From the NCBI RefSeq assembly GCF_009770985.1, contig NZ_WSRW01000001.1:558001-622000 (forward strand): 64,000 nucleotides of DNA, in the 5' to 3' direction. Below the pieces are notes generated by a model. That model saw only the letters and a list, made by a program, of their open reading frames with translations, made no database searches and was not told the origin of the DNA. Shown one piece after another: positions 51,057 to 59,932 of the stretch. Position numbers and translations under genes: made by a program. The DNA is from Mucilaginibacter lacusdianchii (GTDB lineage: Bacteria > Bacteroidota > Bacteroidia > Sphingobacteriales > Sphingobacteriaceae). Position 1 is the stretch's first letter. Every line of letters begins with the position of its first letter.

Positions 51057-51632
51057 TTATAAAGTTTGTAAATGGTGAACATACATTACTACTTTCCAGC
51101 GCTCTTCTGGCGATAACTGGGATGCATATGAGCCCATTGCGTTTACACCGTAAGTAATAGTATGATAAATTTTGCCATCTGTTAAATCTTTCATGGCGCC
51201 ACCGCGTGAAGACGTACCTTTTGAGTATGAAGGCGGAGCAGGATAACCATGTTGTACAACAGTACCATCACCTTGCCCGGTTAAGCCGTGACATGGAGAA
51301 CAGAAGTGTTCAAACAATAATTTTCCTTCGGCATAAGTGCCTCTGTTGTTCAACAGTGGGTTGGTCACCTCGGTGCTGGCCAAATCATAACCGGCACGAG
51401 TGTTTGGATAATCAAAGCGGGTGAACCCAACAGGCACAGTTCCCGGAGGAGGCAGCTGAGCAGTTTTTCCGTCTTTGAAATTTGAATTTTTCTGATCGTA
51501 TTCAGGGGCGATATGCTCATACATATTTGGTGCATATTGCCAGCCAGTGCTACGTTTATCATTGCAGGATGTAGCTACAACCGCTGCAGCAATAGTAATA
51601 ATCGTTGCACCAAATATTTTTATTTTATTCAT
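51057..51632 (-). CDS. actE: Alternative complex III subunit ActE (monoheme cytochrome c lipoprotein)
   Basis: A 191-residue lipoprotein (ATSC lipobox, Cys about 22) with a single class I cytochrome c domain: heme motif FCSPCHG (Cys-x-x-Cys-His) and an axial Met candidate in GVNAMGSYASQLSPEER. It accepts electrons from ActA and hands them to the oxidase. The ATG at 51632 is chosen because it begins the signal peptide and overlaps actD by 8 bp; longer starts lie inside actD. Confidence 0.92.
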   Translation of the reverse strand: MNKIKIFGATIITIAAAVVATSCNDKRSTGWQYAPNMYEHIAPEYDQKNSNFKDGKTAQLPPPGTVPVGFTRFDYPNTRAGYDLASTEVTNPLLNNRGTYAEGKLLFEHFCSPCHGLTGQGDGTVVQHGYPAPPSYSKGTSSRGGAMKDLTDGKIYHTITYGVNAMGSYASQLSPEERWKVVMYVHHLQTL

Positions 51633-52161
51633 AGCTAACATATTTCCTTTCGTTATGCTTAATTTCAACAGCACCGGCTTCTTTAAGCAGGCGGGTTATA
51701 TCGTCATGCGGTGTATTACCTTTTGCACTGATAGCGATCACAAAGCGATCATCTGTAGCTCTTAAGTCCATTACGCGAGGTGCACGGCCCGGAAATAAGT
51801 GTGTAGCGAAGAAGAAGGTTAACACCATGCCAAATGCGGTGAACAAGATAGTCCACTCAAAGGTAAAGGGCACAAAGTTTGGCATAGCAAAGTTTGGTTT
51901 ACCACCAATGTTCATTGGCCAATCGTGTACCAAAGTGTAATACACAATGCTGAAAATTACCGTAGCGCCAAGGCAGCCAAAGCAAAATGCAGCGTAACCC
52001 AATCTTGATTCTTTAACGCCTAATTTAGCCTCAATACCGTGAATAGGCATTGGTGTATACACATCATAAATAGGAACGCTATTTTTTTGAAGCTTAGAGA
52101 TGCCGTCCAACATCAGGTCCGGATCATCAAAACAACCTAATATATATTTAGTACTGCTCAT
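51625..52161 (-). CDS. actD: Alternative complex III subunit ActD (DUF3341)
   Basis: A 178-residue protein with an N-terminal soluble domain (CFDDPDLMLDGISKLQ, YDVYTPMPIHGIE) and two membrane helices (about 52-75 and 95-118), the DUF3341/ActD layout. It is a structural subunit near the quinone site. It starts 2 bp after actC. Confidence 0.93.
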   Translation of the reverse strand: MSSTKYILGCFDDPDLMLDGISKLQKNSVPIYDVYTPMPIHGIEAKLGVKESRLGYAAFCFGCLGATVIFSIVYYTLVHDWPMNIGGKPNFAMPNFVPFTFEWTILFTAFGMVLTFFFATHLFPGRAPRVMDLRATDDRFVIAISAKGNTPHDDITRLLKEAGAVEIKHNERKYVSYE

Positions 52162-52163
52162 GG

Positions 52164-53633
52164 TTATGCTTTTTGGTATTGGGTTAAATCAACACTGTCA
52201 TATTTCTCTAACGACTCTTTGTAGTACTTCGCCTGCTCAGGGTCAAGATGGTTGGTATCCAACAGCTTTTTCTTAGATTGCTCACTAGCTGTTTTAACCA
52301 GTAGTTTTACCTCGGCCATGGCAACAGATGGTAATACGCGTAAGAATAATAGGAACATGGTAAAGAACAAACCAATTGAACCTACGAAGATACCAACGTC
52401 AACCCAGGTAGGATAGAACATAACCCAGCTAGACGGCAAGAAGTCGCGGTGCAAAGAAGTTACGATGATTACGAAACGCTCGAACCACATACCGATGTTT
52501 ACGATAATAGATAATACCCATGACAACTGGATGTTGGTACGGATTTTACTAGACCAAAACAGCTGTGGTGTAATTACGTTACAAGTCATCATACTCCAGT
52601 ATGCCCACCAGTATGGACCGGTTGAACGGTTGATGAATGCATATTGCTCGTATTCAACACCAGAATACCAAGCAATGAAGAACTCAGTGATATAAGCCAC
52701 ACCCACAATAGAACCAGTTAACAAGATAATCTTGTTCATCGATTCAATGTGGAACATGGTAATGTAGTTTTCTAAACCTAATACTTTACGTACAATTAAC
52801 AACAGGGTTTGTACCATTGCAAAACCTGAGAAAATCGCACCTGCAACGAAATACGGCGGGAAGATGGTAGTGTGCCATCCTGGCTCCAAAGAGGTCGCAA
52901 AGTCAAAAGATACGATAGTATGTACCGAAAGTACCAGCGGTGTAGAGATACCGGCCAAAATTAATGACACGGTTTCAAAACGCTGCCAGGTTTTTACCGA
53001 ACCAGTCCAGCCAAAAGATAAAATAGAGTAGATTCTGCGACGTAAACCTGTGGCGCGGTCACGAATGCTGGCGATATCTGGTAATAAACCAGTATACCAA
53101 AACACTAACGATACCGAGAAGTAAGTTGAAATCGCAAACACGTCCATCATCAATGCCGAGTTCCAGTCAACCCACAGTACGTATTGGTTGGGAAGTGGTA
53201 AAGTCCAATATGCTAACCACGGACGGCCCATGTGACCGAAGATATACGTGGCGGCGCAGACTACTGCGAAAATTGTCATCGCCTCGGCCGAACGGTTGAT
53301 GGAGTTACGCCAGTTTTGGCGGAACAGTAACAATACAGCCGAAATCAATGTACCGGCGTGACCAATACCTACCCACCATACGAAACCGGTGATATCCCAT
53401 GCCCAACCTACGGTTTTATTTAAGCCCCATTCGCCAACACCGAACCAAAAGGTCCAGCTGATACAAAATAGCCAAATTGATGCGCCCATAGACGCTAAGC
53501 CGAAGCCGATCCACCAGGCTAAGTTGGGTTTATTTTCTACAGGGGCTAATACTTCGTTAGTAATTTGGGCGTAGGTAATATTTTTGCCCGTAATTAACGG
53601 TTCCCTGATTATTGCTTCACTGTGAGATGCCAT
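52164..53633 (-). CDS. actC: Alternative complex III subunit ActC (NrfD-like)
   Basis: A 489-residue NrfD/PsrC-type membrane protein with about ten helices. Together with ActF it forms the membrane core and holds the menaquinol site. Phrases such as FVWWVGIGHAGTLISAVL and GRPWLAYWTLPLPNQ are characteristic. It starts 23 bp after actB. Confidence 0.95.
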   Translation of the reverse strand: MASHSEAIIREPLITGKNITYAQITNEVLAPVENKPNLAWWIGFGLASMGASIWLFCISWTFWFGVGEWGLNKTVGWAWDITGFVWWVGIGHAGTLISAVLLLFRQNWRNSINRSAEAMTIFAVVCAATYIFGHMGRPWLAYWTLPLPNQYVLWVDWNSALMMDVFAISTYFSVSLVFWYTGLLPDIASIRDRATGLRRRIYSILSFGWTGSVKTWQRFETVSLILAGISTPLVLSVHTIVSFDFATSLEPGWHTTIFPPYFVAGAIFSGFAMVQTLLLIVRKVLGLENYITMFHIESMNKIILLTGSIVGVAYITEFFIAWYSGVEYEQYAFINRSTGPYWWAYWSMMTCNVITPQLFWSSKIRTNIQLSWVLSIIVNIGMWFERFVIIVTSLHRDFLPSSWVMFYPTWVDVGIFVGSIGLFFTMFLLFLRVLPSVAMAEVKLLVKTASEQSKKKLLDTNHLDPEQAKYYKESLEKYDSVDLTQYQKA

Positions 53634-53656
53634 ATATTATAATCTCTTGTAAAAAT

Positions 53657-56600
53657 TTAAGCCTCTTGTTCAGTTCTGTTTCTAACTTTTGCCTGGTAAC
53701 CGATACCCGGTTTCACGTTCAACTCTTCCAAAACGTAGTAAGTTCTTTCGCTTTGTAAAGCTTTGTAAACTTCTGAATTTTTATCGTTTTTGTTACCGAA
53801 GATGATTGCATTTGCAGGGCAGGTTTGCTGACAAGCCACTTTGATCTCACCATCCTGCAACGGACGTTTCTCGATTTTAGCTTTCAGTTTGCCGGCTTGG
53901 ATACGTTGTACACACATTGTACATTTTTCCATCACACCACGGAAACGGGTGGTAACATCAGGATTCAATACTAATTCAGTATAGTCGTTTTGCAGGTAGT
54001 TCTCGAAACGTGAATCGTTCCAGTAATTGAACCAGTTGAAACGGCGTACTTTGTACGGACAGTTGTTAGCACAGTAACGAGTACCTACGCAACGGTTGTA
54101 GGTCATCTGGTTTAAACCTTCAGATGAGTGGGTAGTAGCTAATACCGGACATACTGTTTCACAAGGAGCGTGATCGCAGTGCTGGCAAAGCATTGGTTGG
54201 AATACTACTGATACGTCATCAATGTTTTCCAGTTTATCTATTTCTTTTTCGCGGGTTACTACTTCGCTGCCTTCATTAAAGCTGTAGTAACGGTCAATAC
54301 GGATCCAATGCATCTCACGACGACGACGAACCTCGTCACGACCAACAACCGGAATGTTATTCTCTACGTTACAAGCCACCACACAAGCACCGCAACCGGT
54401 ACAAGCGTTCAGGTCGATAGCCATAACCCAGTCATACTGCGGACGATCATACTCATCCCATAAGCTGTAGGTTTTGTGCTCTTCGCCTTTGCCGGTAGCT
54501 TCTTCCGGATTTTTTAAGTATTCTTTTAAAGTCGTTTCGCGGATAACGTTACGACCTTCGTATGAGTGGTGCGTTTGAGTTTGGGCTAAAATTATTTTAT
54601 CGCCACCTAATGCTTTAATGCTGGCTACAGAGTTGCCTTGGAAAGTACCATTAGCTAAGCTTACGAATGGAAATGCATTTTTACCAACACCATCACCAAC
54701 CTTACCAGATTTTGTACGGCCGTAACCTACCGCAATAGCAATAGTGTTTTGTGCCTGACCTGGCTGGAATAAAATTGGCAATTCAGCTTTGTACAATTCG
54801 TTAGATACTTCAACCAAATCACCTTCTTCAAGGTTCATTTCTTTTGCGGTTTTTGGCGAAATAGCTACATAGTTGTCCCAAGTGACTTTAGATACCGGAT
54901 CAGGTAACTCCTGCAACCATGGGTTATTAGCATGTTTACCATCACGCACGGTATTGCTTTCATATACTTGCAACTCCAGTTTATCATTACCACCAGTTGC
55001 TTTACTGCTTTGGCTTAAAATGGTTTGCGCAACAGCGTTTAAATCGCGGCTAAACGTGTAAGTGCCAGCTGGTTTATCGGCAGCTTTAACAAAACCGGTT
55101 TGCATTAAGGTTTCCCAGCCACCTTGACCAGCTAAACCGCCTAACGGCAATAACTTGGTGTTCCAGGTATTACGTACGTAGGTGTAGTAATCTTTAACCG
55201 GATTGTTACCCCAAATCAGTAAGCTTTGCTCGGCCTGACGAGTATCATATACAGTGTTGATGGTTGGCTGAATTAGAGTATAATAACCTTCTACAGCATT
55301 TTCATCACCCCATGATTCTAAATAATGGCTGTTTGGCGCAACAATGTTACATTCAGCAGCAGTTTCATCGTTGTAATCAGCAAAAGAAACTTTCAGACGA
55401 ACTTTTTTCAAAGCATCAACAAAAGCGCTGCTTTGATAGTAGTTATAAACCGGGTTGGCTTTCAGGAAAAATACCGCACCGACTTCGCCACGTTTCATTT
55501 CGTTTACAAAGTCTACCATCTCGGCATCATTACCTTTGTATTGGTATGATGGGTTATCCAAATCGATAGTAGTACCGTAGCTGCCCAACAACGAGTTGAT
55601 AGCATTAACCAGTACCTGAACGGCTACATCATTGCTACCAGCTACTACTAAAGCGCGGCCTTTTGCAGCAACTAATTCTTTAGCAGCTAAAGTAACTGCA
55701 GTTTGAGCAGCTTTATTGGATAACTGTTTTGAGCCAGGTAAAGTAGTGCCCGAAATAGCGTTATATAGATTGATCAGTGCTACACCTTCTTCAGATGGTT
55801 TAATGGTAACACGCGTATCGGCATTACTACCAGTTAAGCTCATGCGGCTTTCAAACTGGATATGACGAGACATCTTTTTACCTTCTAACGCTTCGTGGCT
55901 ACGGTTAGACACATACTGACGCATATGCTCAGCCTGTGAAATCCATGGGCCTAAAAAGTCGGCGCCAAAGCTTGCAATAACGTCGGCACGTTCAAAGTGG
56001 TAACGTGGCAATACGGCCTTACCGAAGCTGTTTTGGTTAGCCTGAATGATACCGGTAAATGATACGGCATCATAGTTAATATGTTTTGCACCTGGGTAAG
56101 CTGCAATAAAATCATTGATAACGCCTTGTGTAGACGGGCTGTTAACAGTTGAAGTTACGATACGGATTTTTTTACCGGAAGCCTGGATAGCTGCCAGCTC
56201 TGCACGTACAAAATTGTCAACCTCTGTCCATGAAGTGTCGCCGTTATCTTGCAGCGGTCCTTTCAAACGGGTTGCATTGTATAAATCTAAAATTGAGGCT
56301 TGTACCTGCGCATCAACACCGCCTTTTCCTAAAACATCGCCGGGGTTACCTTCAATTTTAATAGGGCGGCCTTCGCGGGTCTTAACCAATATAGCATGTC
56401 CATTGTAGCTAGATACATAGAAGTTAGCTACACCTGGAGTTACTTCTTCGGGCTTAATTAAGTATGGGATAGATTTATGAACAGGTGCTTTTTGACACGC
56501 CGCTAAAGATACTGCACCAATACCAAAACCCAGTGTTTTCAAGAAATCACGACGGGGGGTTCTGCCCTCCAGACCTTTTCCGCTCAAAATATCCTCAATC

Positions 56601-56698
56601 GGAATAGGCTCGGCAAACTCATGTTTGTTTGACTCAACAAACTCCGGGGTATTGTTCAGTTCTTCTAAACCTTTCCAGTATTTTTTGTTGCTTTCCAT
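53657..56698 (-). CDS. actB: Alternative complex III subunit ActB (iron-sulfur, molybdopterin-oxidoreductase-like)
   Basis: A 1013-residue periplasmic subunit: an N-terminal twin-arginine signal near residue 47-52 (TPRRDFLKTLGFG), a molybdopterin oxidoreductase-like region that in this family lacks the cofactor, and a C-terminal ferredoxin-like domain with the Cys motifs CTGCGACVVAC, CQHCDHAPCETVC, CVGTRYCANNC and CTMC...CQQTC, which fits three 4Fe-4S and one 3Fe-4S clusters or a similar set. It passes electrons from the quinol to ActA. Length is usual for the fused ActB1-B2. Confidence 0.95.
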   Translation of the reverse strand: MESNKKYWKGLEELNNTPEFVESNKHEFAEPIPIEDILSGKGLEGRTPRRDFLKTLGFGIGAVSLAACQKAPVHKSIPYLIKPEEVTPGVANFYVSSYNGHAILVKTREGRPIKIEGNPGDVLGKGGVDAQVQASILDLYNATRLKGPLQDNGDTSWTEVDNFVRAELAAIQASGKKIRIVTSTVNSPSTQGVINDFIAAYPGAKHINYDAVSFTGIIQANQNSFGKAVLPRYHFERADVIASFGADFLGPWISQAEHMRQYVSNRSHEALEGKKMSRHIQFESRMSLTGSNADTRVTIKPSEEGVALINLYNAISGTTLPGSKQLSNKAAQTAVTLAAKELVAAKGRALVVAGSNDVAVQVLVNAINSLLGSYGTTIDLDNPSYQYKGNDAEMVDFVNEMKRGEVGAVFFLKANPVYNYYQSSAFVDALKKVRLKVSFADYNDETAAECNIVAPNSHYLESWGDENAVEGYYTLIQPTINTVYDTRQAEQSLLIWGNNPVKDYYTYVRNTWNTKLLPLGGLAGQGGWETLMQTGFVKAADKPAGTYTFSRDLNAVAQTILSQSSKATGGNDKLELQVYESNTVRDGKHANNPWLQELPDPVSKVTWDNYVAISPKTAKEMNLEEGDLVEVSNELYKAELPILFQPGQAQNTIAIAVGYGRTKSGKVGDGVGKNAFPFVSLANGTFQGNSVASIKALGGDKIILAQTQTHHSYEGRNVIRETTLKEYLKNPEEATGKGEEHKTYSLWDEYDRPQYDWVMAIDLNACTGCGACVVACNVENNIPVVGRDEVRRRREMHWIRIDRYYSFNEGSEVVTREKEIDKLENIDDVSVVFQPMLCQHCDHAPCETVCPVLATTHSSEGLNQMTYNRCVGTRYCANNCPYKVRRFNWFNYWNDSRFENYLQNDYTELVLNPDVTTRFRGVMEKCTMCVQRIQAGKLKAKIEKRPLQDGEIKVACQQTCPANAIIFGNKNDKNSEVYKALQSERTYYVLEELNVKPGIGYQAKVRNRTEQEA

Positions 56699-56736
56699 TT
56701 AAGCTATATAAACTATGTTGCTAAGTTTTTAATTAA

Positions 56737-58005
56737 TTAATAGTGGCATTTAGCACACTCTAAACCACCCAGTGCAGCAGCAGTAACCTTCTCACCGCGT
56801 TTCAAACGGTCGTGAACCTGAACCATTTGATCATAGTAAGTGTTGTTTTTGTAGTTGGTTTCTGTGCGTTTGTGACACTGGATACACCATTTCATAGTCA
56901 GCGGTGAATATTGGTAAACCTCTTTCATGGTTTGTATCGGACCGTGACAAGCCTGACATTTGATGCCTGCTACTTTAACGTGTTGTGAGTGGTTGAAGTA
57001 AGCAAAGTCTGGCAGGTTGTGAATACGTACCCACTGAATAGGACGAGCCTTAGTGGTATCGTATTTCTGTGTTTGTGGATCGTAACCTAACGCGTCATAA
57101 ATTTTGTGAATTTCCGGCGACTCGGTTTTAACTACCTTGTGACAGTTCATACACACGTTTAATGACGGGATAGTAGCGTTTTTGCCTTTGTATGCACTAG
57201 AGTGACAGTACTGACAGTTGATTTTCATTACACCAGCGTGCAACTCGTGTGAGTAAGCAATTGGTTGTTTTGGCTGATAACCCTGGTGTACGTTGGTATT
57301 CCACATGGTTACCCAGCTCCAGCTGCCCATGGCAACAGTACCAGCCAATATGAAGAAGAAAACTAACTTCTTGTTCTTAGCCAGTCTTTTCACGGTAGCC
57401 AGTCTGTCAACTGCAACTTCTTCAACTTCCGGCTCTAATTCGTCAGCAGGTAAGTTTTTGCGGTTTAACACCAAACGCTCTAATGTACCGATAGCTTTAT
57501 TCAGTACCAGGATAACAATTAGTGCTACGATGATTACACCAATCAAGCCGAATACTAACGTGTTGCTTGGACCAGTTTCGGCAACAGCAGCACCAGGAGC
57601 ACCGGCCACAGGAGTAGATTGCATTTTCTTATACTCGGTACGAACGTAGGTAATAATGTTAGCCACATCACCGTCACTCAGGTTGGTGAACACGTTCATG
57701 CCAGCCTGATTGTATTCGTTGTAGATTGCTAAAGCTTTTTTGTCTTTAGCAGCAATCAGCGCCTGGTTGTTCTGAATCCATTTGGTTAACCACTTGTCAT
57801 CAGTTTCAGAAGTAATGGCTGGACCCAGTGCCGGACCGGTTAAACGTTGGTCTAATTTGTGACATGAGGTACAGTTTGCTTTATACAACGCTTCACCTTT
57901 AGCCGCATCACCCTGCGCATGGGCAGTTAACCCCATGGCGGCAAAGCCTGCTACAAGTAAAACCGACCTAGAAAACTGTTTAAGAATCAATGAGATATTT
58001 CTCAT
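56737..58005 (-). CDS. actA: Alternative complex III subunit ActA with N-terminal cytochrome c domain
   Basis: A 422-residue multiheme cytochrome. A signal peptide is followed by a monoheme cytochrome c domain (CTSCHK near residue 45) and one membrane helix (about 148-168). After a second helix (about 213-232) come five Cys-x-x-Cys-His motifs: CQYCHS, CMNCHK, CQACHG, CIQCHK and CAKCHY. The five C-terminal hemes match the pentaheme ActA; the N-terminal domain adds a sixth. It starts the act operon, with TACTTTTG 85 bp upstream. Confidence 0.94.
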   Translation of the reverse strand: MRNISLILKQFSRSVLLVAGFAAMGLTAHAQGDAAKGEALYKANCTSCHKLDQRLTGPALGPAITSETDDKWLTKWIQNNQALIAAKDKKALAIYNEYNQAGMNVFTNLSDGDVANIITYVRTEYKKMQSTPVAGAPGAAVAETGPSNTLVFGLIGVIIVALIVILVLNKAIGTLERLVLNRKNLPADELEPEVEEVAVDRLATVKRLAKNKKLVFFFILAGTVAMGSWSWVTMWNTNVHQGYQPKQPIAYSHELHAGVMKINCQYCHSSAYKGKNATIPSLNVCMNCHKVVKTESPEIHKIYDALGYDPQTQKYDTTKARPIQWVRIHNLPDFAYFNHSQHVKVAGIKCQACHGPIQTMKEVYQYSPLTMKWCIQCHKRTETNYKNNTYYDQMVQVHDRLKRGEKVTAAALGGLECAKCHY

Positions 58006-58089
58006 AAAGTGTATTTATGCTAAATAATTTATGTTTTTGATAATAACACCACTGGAAAAAGCATAGGAAACCCGTCTTTTTTCAGTCCA

Positions 58090-58097
58090 CAAAAGTA
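58090..58097 (-). promoter_or_regulatory. Putative promoter of the act-cox operon
   Basis: Reads TACTTTTG on the minus strand, an exact TAnnTTTG match, leaving a leader of about 80 nt before actA. Confidence 0.6.
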
Positions 58098-58169
58098 AAA
58101 TTTTATAAACTATGGCTGACAAATTAATGACACGAACTTCTAATTTATAATCGTTCTAAACAAATCATA

Positions 58170-58203
58170 AAAAAGCCCTTAAACATCTCTTTAAGGGCTT
58201 TTT
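58170..58203 (-). terminator. Intrinsic terminator after the deoxyhypusine-synthase-like gene
   Basis: AAAAAGCCCTTAAA pairs with TTTAAGGGCTTTTT around a short loop; both flanks are A/T tracts, so it works on the minus strand and could also work on the plus strand. Confidence 0.88.
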
Positions 58204-58260
58204 CGATATAAGTGTATAAAATACGTCTTAACAACCCATTTGCAGGTTTGTATATAACAT

Positions 58261-59241
58261 TTATTGTTTTAATACCCAGGCGAATATCAGTGGTGCTACA
58301 ATAGTAGCGTCAGACTCCACTATAAACTTCGGGGTATCAATATCCAGTTTACCCCAAGTAATCTTTTCATTTGGCACCGCACCAGAATACGAACCGTATG
58401 AAGTAGTCGAGTCGGATATCTGGCAGAAATAGCTCCAGAATGGAATATTTTCCATTTCCATATCCTGATACAGCATAGGCACTACGCAAATCGGGAAGTC
58501 GCCGGCAATACCACCGCCAATTTGGAAAAAGCCGATACCTTTACCTTCTGAGTTTTTCACGTACCAATCAGCCAACCAAGCCATGTACTCAATACCACTT
58601 TTCATGGTTGACGCTTTGATTTGGTTTTTGATTACGTAAGATGCAAAGATGTTACCCATCGTAGAATCTTCCCAACCTGGTACTACGATAGGCAGATTTT
58701 TTTGTGCAGCCGCAAGCATCCATGAGTTAGCCGGATCAATTTCATAGTATTGTTCCAGTTCGCCGCTCAATAAAATTTTGTACATAAACTCGTGCGGAAA
58801 GAAACGCTCGCCTTTGTCATCCGCATCTTTCCAAATTTGGTAGATATGTTTTTGTAAACGACGAAATGCTTCTTCTTCCGGAATACATGTATCCGTTACA
58901 CGGTTATAGTGGTTCTCTAACAAATCCCATTCGTCTTGCGGACTCAGGTCGCGGTAGTTAGGTACGCGTTTGTAGTGTGAGTGGGCTACCAAGTTCATGA
59001 TATCTTCTTCCAGGTTAGCACCAGTACAGCTGATAATGGCAATTTTATCCTGACGGATCATTTCGGCCAGCGAAATACCCAACTCGGCAGTACTCATTGC
59101 ACCGGCCAGGGTTACCATCATTTTACCACCTTCCAGCAGGTGAGTTTCATAGCCTTTAGCAGCATCCATTAATGCCGCCGCATTAAAATGGCGATAATTT
59201 TTCTCAATAAACTGAGATATAGGTCCTCTTGTAATGCTCAT
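58261..59241 (-). CDS. Deoxyhypusine-synthase-like protein
   Basis: A 326-residue cytoplasmic NAD-binding protein of the deoxyhypusine synthase family. Shared landmarks are MVTLAGAMSTAELG, SCTGANLEED, VVPGWEDSTMGN, QIGGGIAG, and DSTTSYGSYSGAVPNEKITWGKL. In eukaryotic DHS the GGGVVKHHI stretch holds the lysine that forms the covalent intermediate; here the equivalent position is Gly247 (GGGIAGDFPI). Bacteria lack eIF5A, so a polyamine-related role is usual to propose, but this variant's reaction is unknown. The ATG at 59241 replaces a longer TTG reading. Confidence 0.88.
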   Translation of the reverse strand: MSITRGPISQFIEKNYRHFNAAALMDAAKGYETHLLEGGKMMVTLAGAMSTAELGISLAEMIRQDKIAIISCTGANLEEDIMNLVAHSHYKRVPNYRDLSPQDEWDLLENHYNRVTDTCIPEEEAFRRLQKHIYQIWKDADDKGERFFPHEFMYKILLSGELEQYYEIDPANSWMLAAAQKNLPIVVPGWEDSTMGNIFASYVIKNQIKASTMKSGIEYMAWLADWYVKNSEGKGIGFFQIGGGIAGDFPICVVPMLYQDMEMENIPFWSYFCQISDSTTSYGSYSGAVPNEKITWGKLDIDTPKFIVESDATIVAPLIFAWVLKQ

Positions 59242-59267
59242 CAATTCAATCAATTAAAAATCAGGCG

Positions 59268-59275
59268 CAAAAGTA
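59268..59275 (-). promoter_or_regulatory. Putative promoter of the deoxyhypusine-synthase-like gene
   Basis: Reads TACTTTTG on the minus strand, an exact TAnnTTTG match 27 bp before the ATG at 59241. Confidence 0.55.
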
Positions 59276-59352
59276 GGAATTTTGATTGAATTTAGGACGT
59301 TTAGGGTTAAGTTTGATTATGGATGGAGTGTAATAATTAGCGAGGATGTTTT

Positions 59353-59817
59353 GTTCCTGCTGTCACTTACTTTTATTCTTCGTTAGGACATGGATGTGAT
59401 TTAACCACAACCTGTGGAAGTTACTTTCTTTTTTACCGCAAAAAAGAAAGTAACCAAAGAAAAAGCTCTCGGCCGCACCTTCTTTATACTCTGGGTAGTT
59501 CCAGTACTTAAGTCAGTAGCTACCGAAAGAAGCTGAATGCCGATTCTTTTTTGTCTAAGTTGTTCTGGCTAGTGCTTTTGTTGAATAAGCATATAAAGGA
59601 AATAAAAAGAAGCGTAAAGGCCCGCTGTTGCGCCCGGGCCAGCGATGGCCTTGCGGGCAGAGAGGTGATCGCAACAGCTAGGCTTTTATTCACTTTGTTG
59701 TTTTGCTTTTTAGTGGTGTTCATGAGATCGCTGCGCTAAGTTTTGGTTCTTATGTAGCTATGACAAAAGAACTAGCCCCTGCGGCAATGAGCAGACGATG
59801 TTAGTTTAATGGCACTA
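59353..59817 (-). repeat. Dispersed long intergenic element, copy B
   Basis: Reverse-complement relative of copy A (29166-29559). Hairpins: 59746-59772 (GTTCTTATGT/ACAAAAGAAC, one mismatch) and 59420-59454 (GTTACTTTCTTTTTT/AAAAAAGAAAGTAAC, perfect 15 bp). In this copy an extra block of about 50 nt separates the first hairpin from the GCCTAGCTGTTGCGATCACCT core. A 67-codon minus-strand frame (59723-59520) runs through it but is closed in copy A, so it is not called as a gene. The remaining gap between 59253 and 59933 shows only promoters. Confidence 0.85.
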
Positions 59818-59900
59818 ATGTATGTTAACCTCAAGCATTAGCCAAACACACAATAACACAGGCTAAACTTCCACTTATCAACATTACAAACAATACCTCT

Positions 59901-59908
59901 ACATTTGC
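59901..59908 (+). promoter_or_regulatory. Putative promoter of the BamA-like gene
   Basis: TACATTTG, an exact TAnnTTTG match, 24 bp before the ATG at 59933. Confidence 0.55.
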
Positions 59909-59932
59909 ATTTATACAGCCGTCTGCCTTTAC

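Noticed and set aside
53657..56698. Molybdopterin oxidoreductase as a real molybdoenzyme
   Set aside because: The TAT-type signal and the act gene order identify it as ActB, whose molybdopterin-like domain is known to lack the cofactor.
59520..59723. 67-codon minus-strand frame called as a possible small protein
   Set aside because: It lies inside the dispersed element; the same frame is interrupted by a stop and lacks a start in the other copy, and the conserved signal is base-paired stems, not codons.
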